This document shows positions 31,745-40,843 of a DNA stretch of 64,000 bases, in pieces. The translations under genes were made by a program, and so were the position numbers. The notes beneath the pieces were generated by a model, which was not told the origin of the DNA, made no database searches, and was given only the letters and a program-made list of their open reading frames with translations. Position 1 is the first letter of the stretch; the number at the start of each line of letters is the position of its first letter. The stretch comes from Pseudomonadota bacterium (lineage in GTDB: Bacteria > Pseudomonadota > Gammaproteobacteria > Burkholderiales > Burkholderiaceae_C), in the NCBI GenBank assembly GCA_018241405.1, contig JAFEDY010000037.1, forward strand, positions 12,361 to 76,360, written 5' to 3'.

Positions 31745-34700
31745 ATGAGCCATTTTCTCGACCGTCTCTCGTATTTCGCGCAGCCGCGCGAAACCTTCTC
31801 GAATGGCCATGGCCAGACCAACGGCGAAGACCGTACCTGGGAGGACGCCTACCGCGACCGCTGGGCGCACGACAAGATCGCGCGTTCCACGCACGGCGTG
31901 AACTGCACGGGCTCCTGCTCGTGGAAGATTTATGTCAAGGGCGGCATCGTGACCTGGGAAACCCAGCAGACCGACTACCCGCGCACGCGCCCCGACCTGC
32001 CCAACCATGAGCCGCGCGGCTGCGCGCGCGGCGCCTCGTATTCCTGGTACCTGTACAGCGCCAACCGCGTCAAATACCCGCTGGTGCGTGGCCGCCTCTT
32101 GAAGCACTGGCGCGCGGCCCTGGCCGTGGCCAAGAGCCCGGTCGATGCCTGGGCCGCCATCGTGCAGAACGACGAGGCGCGCCGCGAGTGGCAGAAGCAG
32201 CGCGGCCTGGGCGGCTTCGTGCGCAGCAGCTGGGACGAGGTCAACCAGATGATCGCCGCGGCCAATGTCTACACCATCAAGCAGTATGGGCCGGATCGCA
32301 TCATCGGCTTCTCGCCCATCCCGGCCATGTCCATGATCTCATACGCCGCGGGCAGCCGCTACCTGAACCTCATCGGCGGCGTGCCCATGAGCTTCTACGA
32401 CTGGTACTGCGACCTGCCGCCGTCCTCCCCGCAGGTCTGGGGCGAGCAGACCGACGTGCCCGAGTCGGCCGACTGGTACAACAGCAACTTCATCATCGCC
32501 TGGGGCTCCAACGTGCCGCAGACGCGCACGCCCGACGCGCATTTCTTCACCGAGGTGCGCTACAAGGGCGCAAAGATCGTCTCCGTCACGCCCGACTATT
32601 CCGAGGTCGCCAAGCTGGCCGACCTGTGGCTGCACCCCAAGCAGGGCACGGACGCGGCCGTGGCCATGGCCATGGGCCATGTGATCCTGAAAGAGTTCTA
32701 TTTCGACAAACGCTCGGCCTACTTCGACGACTACGCGCGCCGCTACACCGACCTGCCGCTGCTCGTGGTGCTCAAGGAGCAGCAGCTGCCCGACGGCCGC
32801 ACCGCCATGGTGCCCGACCGCTACGTGCGCGCCAGCGACTTTGAAGGCCAGCTGGGCCAGACCAACCACCCCGACTGGAAGACCGTGGCCTATGGCGCCG
32901 ACGGCAAGGTGGCGCTGCCCAATGGCTCCATCGGCTTCCGCTGGGGCAAGGAGGGGCGCCCCGACCAGGGCCTGTGGAACCTGGAGGCCAAGGAGGCCCA
33001 GGGCGGCAACGATGTGAAGCTCAAGCTCTCGGTGCTGGAGGACGGCGCGCAGGCGCATGAGGTCGCCGATGTGGCCTTCCCGTATTTCGGCGGCATAGAG
33101 ACGCCCAACTTCCAGGCCAACGACCAGGGCGGCGACGTGGTCGTGCGCCGCGTGCCCATCACCCATCTGGATTTGCATGGCGAGGGCGCGTCGGGCCGCG
33201 TGGCCGTGGCCACGGTGTTCGACCTGCAGGTGGCCAACTACGGCGTGCTGCGCGGCCTGGAGGGCGAGGGGCAGGACCGCGGCTACGACGCCAACCAGCC
33301 GTACACACCGGCCTGGCAGGAGGCCATCACCGGCGTGCCGCGCGACCATGTCATCACCGTGGCGCGCCAGTTTGCCGACAACGCCGACAAGACGCATGGC
33401 AAGTCCATGGTCATCATCGGCGCGGCCATGAACCACTGGTACCACTGCGACATGAACTACCGCGGCATCATCAACATGCTGATGATGTGCGGCTGTATCG
33501 GCCAGTCGGGCGGCGGCTGGTCGCACTACGTGGGCCAGGAAAAGCTGCGCCCGCAGACCGGCTGGACGGCGCTGGCCTTCGCCCTCGACTGGATTCGCCC
33601 GCCGCGCCAGCAAAATTCGACGAGCTTCTTCTACGCCCACACCGACCAGTGGCGCTACGAGAAGCTGGGCGTCGAAGAGGTGCTGTCGCCGCTGGCCGAC
33701 AAGAGCGCCTACCAGGGCTCGATGATCGACTTCAACGTGCGCTCCGAACGCATGGGCTGGCTGCCCAGCGCGCCGCAGCTGCAGGCCAACCCGCTGCAGG
33801 TGGTCAAGGACGCGCAGGCCAAGGGCCTGGACCCCAAGGACTACGTCGTGCAGTCGCTGAAGAACGGCTCGCTCGCGCTCAGCTGCGAAGACCCTGACAA
33901 CCCGCTGAACTGGCCGCGCAACATGTTCGTGTGGCGCTCCAACCTGCTGGGCAGCTCGGGCAAGGGGCACGAGTATTTCTTGAAGCACCTGCTGGGAACG
34001 ACCAACGGCGTGCAGGGCAAGGATCTGGGAGCCGATGACGCCAAGCCGCAAGAGGTGAAGTGGCACGACAAGGCGCCCGAGGGCAAGCTGGACCTGCTGG
34101 TCACGCTGGACTTCCGCATGAGCACGACCTGCCTGTACTCCGACATCGTGCTGCCCACGGCCACCTGGTACGAGAAGAACGACCTCAACACCAGCGACAT
34201 GCACCCCTTCATCCACCCGCTGTCGGCGGCCGTGGAGCCGGCATGGCAGGCCAGGAGCGACTGGGAGATCTACAAGGGCTTCGCCAAGGCCTTCAGCGAG
34301 ATGTGCGAAGGCCACCTGGGGCTGGAGAAGGAAGTGGTGCTCACGCCCATCATGCACGACACGGCGGCCGAGCTGGCCCAGCCCTTTGGTGTCAAGGACT
34401 GGAAGCGCGGCGAGACCGACCTGGTCCCCGGCGTGACCGCGCCGCAGATCACCGTGGTCGAGCGCGACTACCCCAACACCTACGCGCGCTTCACGTCCCT
34501 GGGGCCGCTGATGGATCGCATCGGCAACGGCGGCAAGGGCATCAGCTGGAACACCGAGACCGAGGTGGCGCAGCTGGGCGACCTGAACGGCCGCGTGCGC
34601 GAGGAAGGCGTCACGCAGGGTCGCCCGAAGATCGTGACCGACATCGACGCCACCGAGGTGGTGATGATGCTGGCGCCCGAGACCAACGGCCATGTGGCCT

Positions 34701-35539
34701 GCAAGGCCTGGGAGGCGTTGTCCAAACAGACCGGGCGTGACCATGTGCACCTGGCGTTGCACCGCGAGGACGAGAAGATCCGCTTCCGTGACATCCAGGC
34801 GCAGCCGCGCAAGATCATCAGCTCGCCCACCTGGTCGGGCCTGGAGAGCGAGAAGGTCAGCTACAACGCCGGCTACACCAATGTGCACGAGCTGATCCCA
34901 TGGCGCACCCTGACCGGCCGCCAGCAGTTCTACCAGGACCACCCCTGGATGCGCGACTTCGGCGAGGGCTTCGTCAGCTACCGCCCGCCGGTCAATCTGA
35001 AGGCCCTGCACGAGGTCGAGGGCAAGAAGCCCAACGGCAACCCTGAGCTGGCGCTGAACTTCATCACGCCGCACCAGAAATGGGGCATTCACAGCACGTA
35101 CAGCGACAACCTGCACATGCTCACGCTCAACCGCGGCGGCCCGGTGGTCTGGCTCAGCGAGGAGGATGCCAAGCGCGGCGGCATCGTGGACAACGACTGG
35201 GTCGAGCTGTTCAACGCCAACGGCGCGATCGCCGCACGCGCGGTGGTCAGCCAACGCGTCAAGCCCGGCATGGTGCTCAAGTACCACGCACAGGAAAAGA
35301 CCATCAACACCCCGGGCTCGGAGATCACGGGAACGCGCGGCGGCATCCACAACTCGGTCACGCGCGTGGTCCTGAAGCCCACGCACATGATTGGCGGCTA
35401 CGCCCAGTACAGCTACGGTTTCAACTACTACGGCACGATCGGCACCAACCGCGACGAGTTCGTGCTGGTGCGCAAGATGCGCCGTGTGGACTGGCTGGAC
35501 GAAGAGGCTGGCGCCCCCGCAAGCAGCGCCCATGCCTGA
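31745..35539 (+). CDS. narG: Respiratory nitrate reductase alpha subunit NarG
   Basis: Catalytic subunit that reduces nitrate to nitrite at a molybdenum bis-MGD cofactor on the cytoplasmic side of the membrane. It has 1264 residues, normal for NarG. The N-terminal FS0 iron-sulphur cluster ligands are H50, C54, C58 (HGVNCTGSCSW) and C93. D223 in FYDWYCDLPPSSPQ aligns with the aspartate that binds molybdenum in E. coli NarG. FSPIPAMSMISYAAGSRYL and GEQTDVPESADWYNSNF are further hallmarks. AAGGAG lies seven bases before the ATG. It leads the narGHJI operon and is probably controlled by NarL and an FNR-type regulator. Confidence 0.98.
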   Translation: MSHFLDRLSYFAQPRETFSNGHGQTNGEDRTWEDAYRDRWAHDKIARSTHGVNCTGSCSWKIYVKGGIVTWETQQTDYPRTRPDLPNHEPRGCARGASYSWYLYSANRVKYPLVRGRLLKHWRAALAVAKSPVDAWAAIVQNDEARREWQKQRGLGGFVRSSWDEVNQMIAAANVYTIKQYGPDRIIGFSPIPAMSMISYAAGSRYLNLIGGVPMSFYDWYCDLPPSSPQVWGEQTDVPESADWYNSNFIIAWGSNVPQTRTPDAHFFTEVRYKGAKIVSVTPDYSEVAKLADLWLHPKQGTDAAVAMAMGHVILKEFYFDKRSAYFDDYARRYTDLPLLVVLKEQQLPDGRTAMVPDRYVRASDFEGQLGQTNHPDWKTVAYGADGKVALPNGSIGFRWGKEGRPDQGLWNLEAKEAQGGNDVKLKLSVLEDGAQAHEVADVAFPYFGGIETPNFQANDQGGDVVVRRVPITHLDLHGEGASGRVAVATVFDLQVANYGVLRGLEGEGQDRGYDANQPYTPAWQEAITGVPRDHVITVARQFADNADKTHGKSMVIIGAAMNHWYHCDMNYRGIINMLMMCGCIGQSGGGWSHYVGQEKLRPQTGWTALAFALDWIRPPRQQNSTSFFYAHTDQWRYEKLGVEEVLSPLADKSAYQGSMIDFNVRSERMGWLPSAPQLQANPLQVVKDAQAKGLDPKDYVVQSLKNGSLALSCEDPDNPLNWPRNMFVWRSNLLGSSGKGHEYFLKHLLGTTNGVQGKDLGADDAKPQEVKWHDKAPEGKLDLLVTLDFRMSTTCLYSDIVLPTATWYEKNDLNTSDMHPFIHPLSAAVEPAWQARSDWEIYKGFAKAFSEMCEGHLGLEKEVVLTPIMHDTAAELAQPFGVKDWKRGETDLVPGVTAPQITVVERDYPNTYARFTSLGPLMDRIGNGGKGISWNTETEVAQLGDLNGRVREEGVTQGRPKIVTDIDATEVVMMLAPETNGHVACKAWEALSKQTGRDHVHLALHREDEKIRFRDIQAQPRKIISSPTWSGLESEKVSYNAGYTNVHELIPWRTLTGRQQFYQDHPWMRDFGEGFVSYRPPVNLKALHEVEGKKPNGNPELALNFITPHQKWGIHSTYSDNLHMLTLNRGGPVVWLSEEDAKRGGIVDNDWVELFNANGAIAARAVVSQRVKPGMVLKYHAQEKTINTPGSEITGTRGGIHNSVTRVVLKPTHMIGGYAQYSYGFNYYGTIGTNRDEFVLVRKMRRVDWLDEEAGAPASSAHA

Positions 35540-35557
35540 AGACGAAGGAGAACTACG

Positions 35558-37081
35558 ATGAAAATACGCGCACAAATCGGCATGGTGCTGAACCTGGACA
35601 AGTGCATCGGCTGCCACACCTGTTCCGTCACCTGCAAGAACGTCTGGACCAGCCGCCCCGGCATGGAGTACGCCTGGTTCAACAACGTCGAGACCAAGCC
35701 CGGCATCGGCTATCCCAAGGAATGGGAGAACCAGGACAAATGGAACGGCGGCTGGGTACGCAACCCCGACGGCTCCATCGCCCCGCGCCAGGGGGGCAAG
35801 TGGAAGCTGCTCATGCGCATCTTCGCCAACCCGAACATGCCGCAGATCGACGACTACTATGAGCCCTTCACCTTCGACTACGACCACCTGCAGTCGGCGC
35901 CCGAGATGAAGGCGCCGCCCACGGCGCGCGCACGCAGCCTGATCACGGGCCAGCGCATGGAGAAGATCGAGTGGGGCCCGAACTGGGAGGAAATCCTGGG
36001 TGGCGAATTTTCCAAGCGCAGCAAGGACGTGAACTTCGAGCAGGTCCAGAAGGACATGTACGGCCAGTTCGAGAACACCTTCATGATGTACCTGCCGCGC
36101 CTGTGCGAGCACTGCCTGAACCCGGCGTGCGTGGCGTCCTGCCCCTCGGGCTCGATCTACAAGCGCGAGGAAGACGGCATCGTGCTGATCGACCAGGACA
36201 AGTGCCGCGGCTGGCGCATGTGCGTCTCGGGCTGTCCGTACAAGAAGATCTACTACAACTGGCAGACCGGCAAGGCCGAAAAGTGCATCTTCTGCTATCC
36301 GCGTATCGAGGCGGGCCAGCCCACGGTGTGTTCCGAGACCTGCGTGGGCCGCATCCGCTATCTGGGCGTGCTGCTGTACGACGCCGATCGCATCCAGGAA
36401 GCGGCCAGCGTGGAGCGCGACCGCGACCTGTACCAGGCGCAGCTGGACATCTTCCTGGACCCCAACGACCCGGAAGTCATCCGCCAGGCCAAGGCCGACG
36501 GCATCGCCGACAACTGGCTGGAGGCCGCCAGGAACAGCCCGGTCTACAAGATGGCCGTGGACTGGAAGATCGCCCTGCCGCTGCACCCCGAGTACCGCAC
36601 GCTGCCCATGGTCTGGTACGTGCCGCCGCTGTCGCCCATCACCTCGGCGGCCAACGCTGGCCACCTGGGCGTGAACGGCGAGATCCCGGACGTGTCGCAG
36701 CTGCGCATCCCCGTGCAGTACCTGGCCAACCTGCTCACCGCCGGCGACACCGGCCCCGTGGTGCGGGCGCTGGAGCGCATGCTGGCCATGCGCGCCTACC
36801 AGCGCGGCGTGCATGTGGACAAGGTGCAGAACATGGCCGTGCTGCAGCAGGTGGGCCTTACGGCGCATGACGTGCAGGACATGTACCAGGTCATGGCCAT
36901 TGCCAACTACGAGGATCGTTTCGTGATCCCGTCCACGCACCGTGAATATGCCGAGAACGCCTTCGACGTGCGCGGCGGCTGCGGCTTCTCGTTCGGCAAC
37001 GGCTGCTCCGACGGCGCCTCCGACGTGAGCATCTTCGGCGGCAAGAAGCCGCGCACCATCCCCATCAAGGCCGTGGTTTGA
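35558..37081 (+). CDS. narH: Respiratory nitrate reductase beta subunit NarH
   Basis: Electron-transfer subunit between NarI haems and NarG. It has 507 residues with four cysteine groups for three [4Fe-4S] and one [3Fe-4S] cluster: CIGCHTCSVTCKN near the N-terminus, CEHCLNPACVASCP, CRGWRMCVSGCP (the Trp replaces a cysteine, as expected for the 3Fe cluster), and CIFCYPR...CSETC. The C-terminal FSFGNGCSDG is typical. A strong ribosome-binding site (GAAGGAGAA) precedes the ATG, 18 bases after narG. All expected ligands are present. Confidence 0.98.
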   Translation: MKIRAQIGMVLNLDKCIGCHTCSVTCKNVWTSRPGMEYAWFNNVETKPGIGYPKEWENQDKWNGGWVRNPDGSIAPRQGGKWKLLMRIFANPNMPQIDDYYEPFTFDYDHLQSAPEMKAPPTARARSLITGQRMEKIEWGPNWEEILGGEFSKRSKDVNFEQVQKDMYGQFENTFMMYLPRLCEHCLNPACVASCPSGSIYKREEDGIVLIDQDKCRGWRMCVSGCPYKKIYYNWQTGKAEKCIFCYPRIEAGQPTVCSETCVGRIRYLGVLLYDADRIQEAASVERDRDLYQAQLDIFLDPNDPEVIRQAKADGIADNWLEAARNSPVYKMAVDWKIALPLHPEYRTLPMVWYVPPLSPITSAANAGHLGVNGEIPDVSQLRIPVQYLANLLTAGDTGPVVRALERMLAMRAYQRGVHVDKVQNMAVLQQVGLTAHDVQDMYQVMAIANYEDRFVIPSTHREYAENAFDVRGGCGFSFGNGCSDGASDVSIFGGKKPRTIPIKAVV

Positions 37082-37093
37082 GGAGGCACACAG

Positions 37094-37795
37094 ATGTTCA
37101 AGAAAACCCCTGAATCCATGCGCCTGACGCTGCGGGCCCTGGCGCGCCTGCTGGCCTATCCCGGCGCCGAGTTGCGCGCGCAGATGCCCTCGCTGATCGA
37201 CGCACTGCGGGCCGAGCAGGTTCTGCCCGCGGAGCGCGTGGCCGAGCTGCAGGCCCTGGTGCAGCAGGTCTGCGCCATGGACCCGTACGAGGCCGAGGCG
37301 CGCTATGTCGAGACCTTCGACCGAGGCCGCCAGACCTCGCTGCACCTGTTCGAGCATATCCACGGCGACTCGCGCGAACGCGGCCCGGCCCTCGTCGATC
37401 TGACGCAGACCTATGAGAAGGCCGGCCTGTTCCTCGACGCGCAGGAACTGCCCGACCACCTGGGCGTGGTGCTGGAATTCGCCTCGACCCAGCCCGCGCC
37501 GGTGGCGCGCGAGTTCCTGGCCGAGATGGCGCATATCCTCAACGCCCTGTTCAGCGCACTGCAGGCCAAGGCAAGCCCCTATGCCAGCGTGATTGCCGCC
37601 GTGCTCGAAGCCGCCGGCGAGAAGGCGCAGGCGGTGGCCATCACGCCCGAGCCCGAGCTTGACGAGGCCTGGGCCGAGCCCGAGGCCTTCGACGGCTGCG
37701 CCACCCGGGGCCAGAACCGCCCCGGCCAGCCCCAGCCACTGCATTTCGTTCGCAACGCGCGTTCCAATTCTTCTTCCCAAGGAGTCTCGCCATGA
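37094..37795 (+). CDS. narJ: Nitrate reductase assembly chaperone NarJ
   Basis: Chaperone of the TorD/NarJ family that holds NarG while the molybdenum cofactor is inserted and NarGH is attached to NarI. It has 233 residues, all helical. LRALARLLAYPGAELRAQMPSL and YVETFDRGRQTSLHLFEHIHGDSRERGPALVDL are NarJ signatures. GAGGAGG precedes the ATG. The 3' end encodes the ribosome-binding site of narI (AAGGAG) and overlaps its start (ATGA), so production is coupled. Confidence 0.95.
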   Translation: MFKKTPESMRLTLRALARLLAYPGAELRAQMPSLIDALRAEQVLPAERVAELQALVQQVCAMDPYEAEARYVETFDRGRQTSLHLFEHIHGDSRERGPALVDLTQTYEKAGLFLDAQELPDHLGVVLEFASTQPAPVAREFLAEMAHILNALFSALQAKASPYASVIAAVLEAAGEKAQAVAITPEPELDEAWAEPEAFDGCATRGQNRPGQPQPLHFVRNARSNSSSQGVSP

Positions 37796-38520
37796 CCGCC
37801 TGGATCGACCATTTCCTCTTCGGCCTGTATCCCTACATCTGCCTGGTGGTGTTCTTCGTCGGCAGCTGGATACGCTTTGACCGCGACCAGTACACCTGGA
37901 AGAGCGACTCCTCGCAGCTCCTGCGCACGGGCAGCCTGCGCTGGGCCAACAACCTGTTCCACGTCGGCGTGCTGTTCCTGTTCTTCGGCCATTTCGTGGG
38001 CATGCTCACGCCGCATGTGCTGTATGAGTCCTTCATCACCGCAGGGCAGAAGCAGGTGATGGCCATGGTCTCGGGCGGCGTGGCCGGCCTGCTGGGCTTC
38101 ATCGGCGTGACGCTGCTGCTGCACCGACGCCTGACGGACGCGCGCATCCGCGCCACCAGCAAGACCAGCGACATTGCGCTCTTGTGGATCTTCTGGGTGC
38201 AGCTGGCGCTGGGCCTGGCCACGATTCCGCTGTCGGCACAGCACCTGGACGGCTCGATGATGATGCTGCTGGCCGAATGGGGTCAGCGCATCGTCACCTT
38301 GCGCTCCGGTGCCGTGGATCTGCTGGCCCCGGCCAGTTGGATCTTCAAGGCCCATATGTTCCTGGGCATGACGGTGTTCCTGATCTTCCCGTTCACGCGC
38401 CTGGTGCATATCTGGAGCGGCTTTGGCACCCTGGCCTATGTGCTGCGTCCCTACCAGCTGGTGCGCGCGCGGCGCATGAATGTGCCGGCCGGCCAGAACC
38501 AGCCGCGCCGCACGCTTTAA
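37792..38520 (+). CDS. narI: Respiratory nitrate reductase gamma subunit NarI (cytochrome b)
   Basis: Membrane anchor that takes electrons from quinol and carries two b-type haems. It has 242 residues and five membrane segments. Candidate haem ligands are H57 and H67 in FHVGVLFLFFGHFVG and H189 and H207 in KAHMFLGMTVFLIFPFTRLVHIWSG, in the usual NarI arrangement. Upstream overlap with narJ is four bases. The stop is immediately followed by a family A stem-loop repeat and then the PpiC-type gene. Confidence 0.96.
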   Translation: MTAWIDHFLFGLYPYICLVVFFVGSWIRFDRDQYTWKSDSSQLLRTGSLRWANNLFHVGVLFLFFGHFVGMLTPHVLYESFITAGQKQVMAMVSGGVAGLLGFIGVTLLLHRRLTDARIRATSKTSDIALLWIFWVQLALGLATIPLSAQHLDGSMMMLLAEWGQRIVTLRSGAVDLLAPASWIFKAHMFLGMTVFLIFPFTRLVHIWSGFGTLAYVLRPYQLVRARRMNVPAGQNQPRRTL

Positions 38521-38577
38521 AAAACATAGCTTCTAGCGCTTGATGGATAAGCGTTAGAGGACTATTTTTTAGGAAAT
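38519..38577 (+). repeat. Interspersed stem-loop repeat (family A), copy 5, between narI and the PpiC-type gene
   Basis: This is the best-preserved copy: ATAGCTTCTAGCGCTT, then GATGGATAAGCGTTAGAGG and an AT-rich end ACTATTTTTTAGGAAA. TAGCGCTT pairs with AAGCGTTA. The T run follows the stem by about a dozen bases, so it may weaken transcription from the nar operon into the tail genes. Confidence 0.85.
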
Positions 38578-38581
38578 TGCC

Positions 38582-39418
38582 ATGACCACCTCCTCTTGCG
38601 GATCGCACACCTGCGGCTGCGGCGGCAGCGCCGCCCCCACCGTGGACGCCCCAGACGCCCGCGTTGCCCGCATCAACGGCATCGCCCTGCACGCCAGCGG
38701 CGAGCAGCTGCCCGAAGAGCTGCTGCGCCAGCGCGCCTGCACCGAACTGCTGCGCCAGGAGGCGCAGTGCCAGGGGCTGCTGGCGCAAGATGATGAGCCC
38801 GGACTGGACGGCGCCACCAGCCAGGCCGCCACCCAGGCCATAGAGCAGCTGCTGGAGCGCGCGCTGCAGGTGCCCGAGCCGTCTGAAGAGGCCTGCCGCC
38901 GCTACCACGCCGCCCACCCCACGCTGGCCGGCGAGGGCGAACGCCTGCGCCTGCGCCATGTGCTGTTTGCGGTGACGCCGGGCGTTGAAGTGAAGCTGCT
39001 GCGCCAGCGCGCCGAGAGCGTGCTGCTCGACGTGCGCTGCGCCGACGATGGCGGCACGCGCTTTGCCGAGGCCGCGCGCCAGTGGTCCAACTGCCCGAGC
39101 GGCGCGCAGGGCGGCGAGCTGGGCTGGCTCACCCAGGCCGACTGCGCGCCCGAATTCGCGCGCGACATCTTTGGCAAGAGCGAGATCGGCGTGCTGTCGC
39201 GCCTGGTGCACAGCCGCTTCGGCCTGCATGTGGTCGAGGTCTGCGAGCGCGAGGCCGGCCGCGCGCTGGCCTTCGAGGAGGTGCAGGCCAGCGTGGCCCT
39301 GCTGCTGCGCCAGCAGGCCTGGGTCAACGCGCTGCGCCAATACCTGCAGCTGCTGGCGGGCGCGGCCGAGGTCGAGGGCGTGCAGCTCGACGCCGCCGAC
39401 ACGCCCCTGGTGCAATAA
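38582..39418 (+). CDS. PpiC/NifM-type peptidyl-prolyl isomerase, nar-associated
   Basis: A 278-residue protein with a parvulin-type isomerase domain in the second half (about 125-235): RLRLRHVLFAVTPG, then FAEAARQWSNCPSGAQGGELGWLTQADCAPEFARDIF and SRFGLHVVEVCER. The layout resembles NifM, which helps a nitrogenase subunit fold. The N-terminus has a Cys/Gly/His-rich start (SCGSHTCGCGG) that could bind a metal. There is no signal peptide, so it is cytoplasmic. Position directly after narI suggests it helps fold or mature nitrate reductase or another operon product. That is inference. Confidence 0.85.
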   Translation: MTTSSCGSHTCGCGGSAAPTVDAPDARVARINGIALHASGEQLPEELLRQRACTELLRQEAQCQGLLAQDDEPGLDGATSQAATQAIEQLLERALQVPEPSEEACRRYHAAHPTLAGEGERLRLRHVLFAVTPGVEVKLLRQRAESVLLDVRCADDGGTRFAEAARQWSNCPSGAQGGELGWLTQADCAPEFARDIFGKSEIGVLSRLVHSRFGLHVVEVCEREAGRALAFEEVQASVALLLRQQAWVNALRQYLQLLAGAAEVEGVQLDAADTPLVQ

Positions 39419-39433
39419 CTGCAGGCCTCCACC

Positions 39434-40186
39434 ATGCCCGACGACGAGCTGCTGCAGCGGCTGCGCCGCTTCCACCTGGACGACTACCCCCAATACCGGG
39501 AGCAGTTTCAGAGCCTGGTGGATCAGGGGCAACACCCGACGACGCTGTTCATAGGCTGCTCGGACTCGCGCCTCGTGCCCTACCTGCTCACGGGCGCGGG
39601 GCCGGGCGAGCTGTTCCTGGTGCGCAACGTGGGCGCCTTCGTGCCGCCGTATGACGGCTCCCATGGCCACCATGGCACGGCGGCGGCCATAGAGTTTGCC
39701 GTGCTCAACCTCCATGTGAGCCGCATCGTGGTCTGCGGCCACAGCCACTGCGGCGCCATCAAGGCACTGTATGGCGAGGTAGCGCCCGAGGCGCAAAACC
39801 TGCAGCGCTGGCTGGATCTGGGGCGCGAGGCCGTGCTGCCCGTGCGATTGTTTGCCCCCGAGACGCCTGCGGCGTCGCCCCCCCAGGGGGGTACGTCCGT
39901 CTTGGGGCGGCCCGGCGACGGACTGCGCCCCGAGGTCCTGCGCCGCACCGAGCAGCGCGCCGTGGTGCTGCAGCTCGAACGCCTCATGGACTACCCTATG
40001 GTGCGCCGCGGCGTGCAGGAAGGGCGCATCACGCTGCATGGCTGGCACTATGTGATCGAGGAGGGCGAGGTCCATGTGTTCGACGTGCACAGCGGCGGCT
40101 TCGTCGCGGCCTCCAAGGCGCAATCGAGCGGCACCGGCCCGTATCCTCCCTATGTGGAACATGACGGACAAATACTGGTGGACTGA
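39434..40186 (+). CDS. Beta-class carbonic anhydrase
   Basis: Zinc enzyme that interconverts carbon dioxide and bicarbonate. It has 250 residues. Zinc ligands are C42, H103 and C106, with D44 and R46 forming the dyad (GCSDSR, GHSHCGA). GPGELFLVRNVGAFVPPY and the C-terminal GWHYVIEEGEVHVFD are family motifs. Residues about 143-165, between the zinc core and the C-terminal helix, are an odd Pro/Gly-rich insertion encoded by a GC-rich interspersed repeat. It lies in the post-nar gene group and overlaps the next start by one base (TGATG). Confidence 0.92.
   Translation: MPDDELLQRLRRFHLDDYPQYREQFQSLVDQGQHPTTLFIGCSDSRLVPYLLTGAGPGELFLVRNVGAFVPPYDGSHGHHGTAAAIEFAVLNLHVSRIVVCGHSHCGAIKALYGEVAPEAQNLQRWLDLGREAVLPVRLFAPETPAASPPQGGTSVLGRPGDGLRPEVLRRTEQRAVVLQLERLMDYPMVRRGVQEGRITLHGWHYVIEEGEVHVFDVHSGGFVAASKAQSSGTGPYPPYVEHDGQILVD
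39861..39926. repeat. GC-rich interspersed repeat (family B), copy 1, inside carbonic anhydrase
   Basis: Contains GCCTGCGGCGTC, the run CCCCCCCAGGGGGG and the tail GGGGCGGCCCGGCG. The C-run/G-run arms can fold into a hairpin. The run-plus-GGCGGCCC arrangement resembles the intergenic copy at 50662-50785. It stays in frame and adds about 22 residues to the enzyme. Confidence 0.6.
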
Positions 40187-40830
40187 TGACAGCGTGCATT
40201 GAGTCCGCCACGCAGCACGCGCTGGTGCCGGCCGACCTGCTCGCCACGCTGCTGCAGGCGCGCCAGACCATCTTGCCCAAGCGGCTGGGTGTGCCCGGTC
40301 CCGACGCCGCCCAGCTGCAGGCCATATTGGCCGCCGCGGCCCATGCGCCCGACCATGGCTGCCTGCTGCCCTGGCGCTTCGTGCTCGTGCCCCAGGACGC
40401 GCGCCAGGCGCTGGCCGAGGTGTTCGCCCAGGCCCTGCGCGAGCGCGACCCCGCGGCCACGCCCGAGCAGCAGGCGCAGGCGCGCGAGAAGGCCTACCGC
40501 GCGCCCGTGCTGCTTTTGCTGGTGGTGGACGAGCTTGCGGGCGACCCCGAGATCCCGCCCGCCGAGCGCATCCTGTCCGCCGGCTGCGCGGTGCAGAATC
40601 TGCTGCTCACGGCCACGGCGCAGGGCTTTGGCTCGGCGCTCACCAGCGGCAAGGCGCTGCAGTCGCCTGCGCTGCGTGCGCTGTTTGCGCTTTCCGAGCG
40701 GGAACGCGCCCTGTGCTTCGTGAGCGTGGGCAGCGTGCTGTCGCGCAAGCCGGCACGCGCGCGCCCCATGCCGGCGCAGTATCTGGGCACCCTGGTGCCG
40801 GGCCAGGGTGTGCTGCCCTGGGGGTCATAA
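40186..40830 (+). CDS. Nitroreductase family flavoprotein
   Basis: A 214-residue member of the FMN-dependent nitroreductase family, closest in style to YdjA-type small nitroreductases. LLQARQTILPKRLG with AHAPDHGCLLPWRFVLV is the FMN-binding N-terminal pattern, and AVQNLLLTATAQGFGSALTSG the conserved helix in the core. Likely substrates are nitro compounds or quinones, but none can be assigned. It overlaps the carbonic anhydrase stop by one base and is part of the same unit downstream of narGHJI. Confidence 0.85.
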   Translation: MTACIESATQHALVPADLLATLLQARQTILPKRLGVPGPDAAQLQAILAAAAHAPDHGCLLPWRFVLVPQDARQALAEVFAQALRERDPAATPEQQAQAREKAYRAPVLLLLVVDELAGDPEIPPAERILSAGCAVQNLLLTATAQGFGSALTSGKALQSPALRALFALSERERALCFVSVGSVLSRKPARARPMPAQYLGTLVPGQGVLPWGS

Positions 40831-40843
40831 AGAGGGAGAACTC

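Noticed and set aside
32339..37780. Very long open frame (about 1800 codons) on the minus strand opposite narG, narH and narJ
   Set aside because: It is antisense to three certain genes, has a His/Gln/Val/Leu-rich composition typical of mirrored GC-rich codons, and shows no domain.
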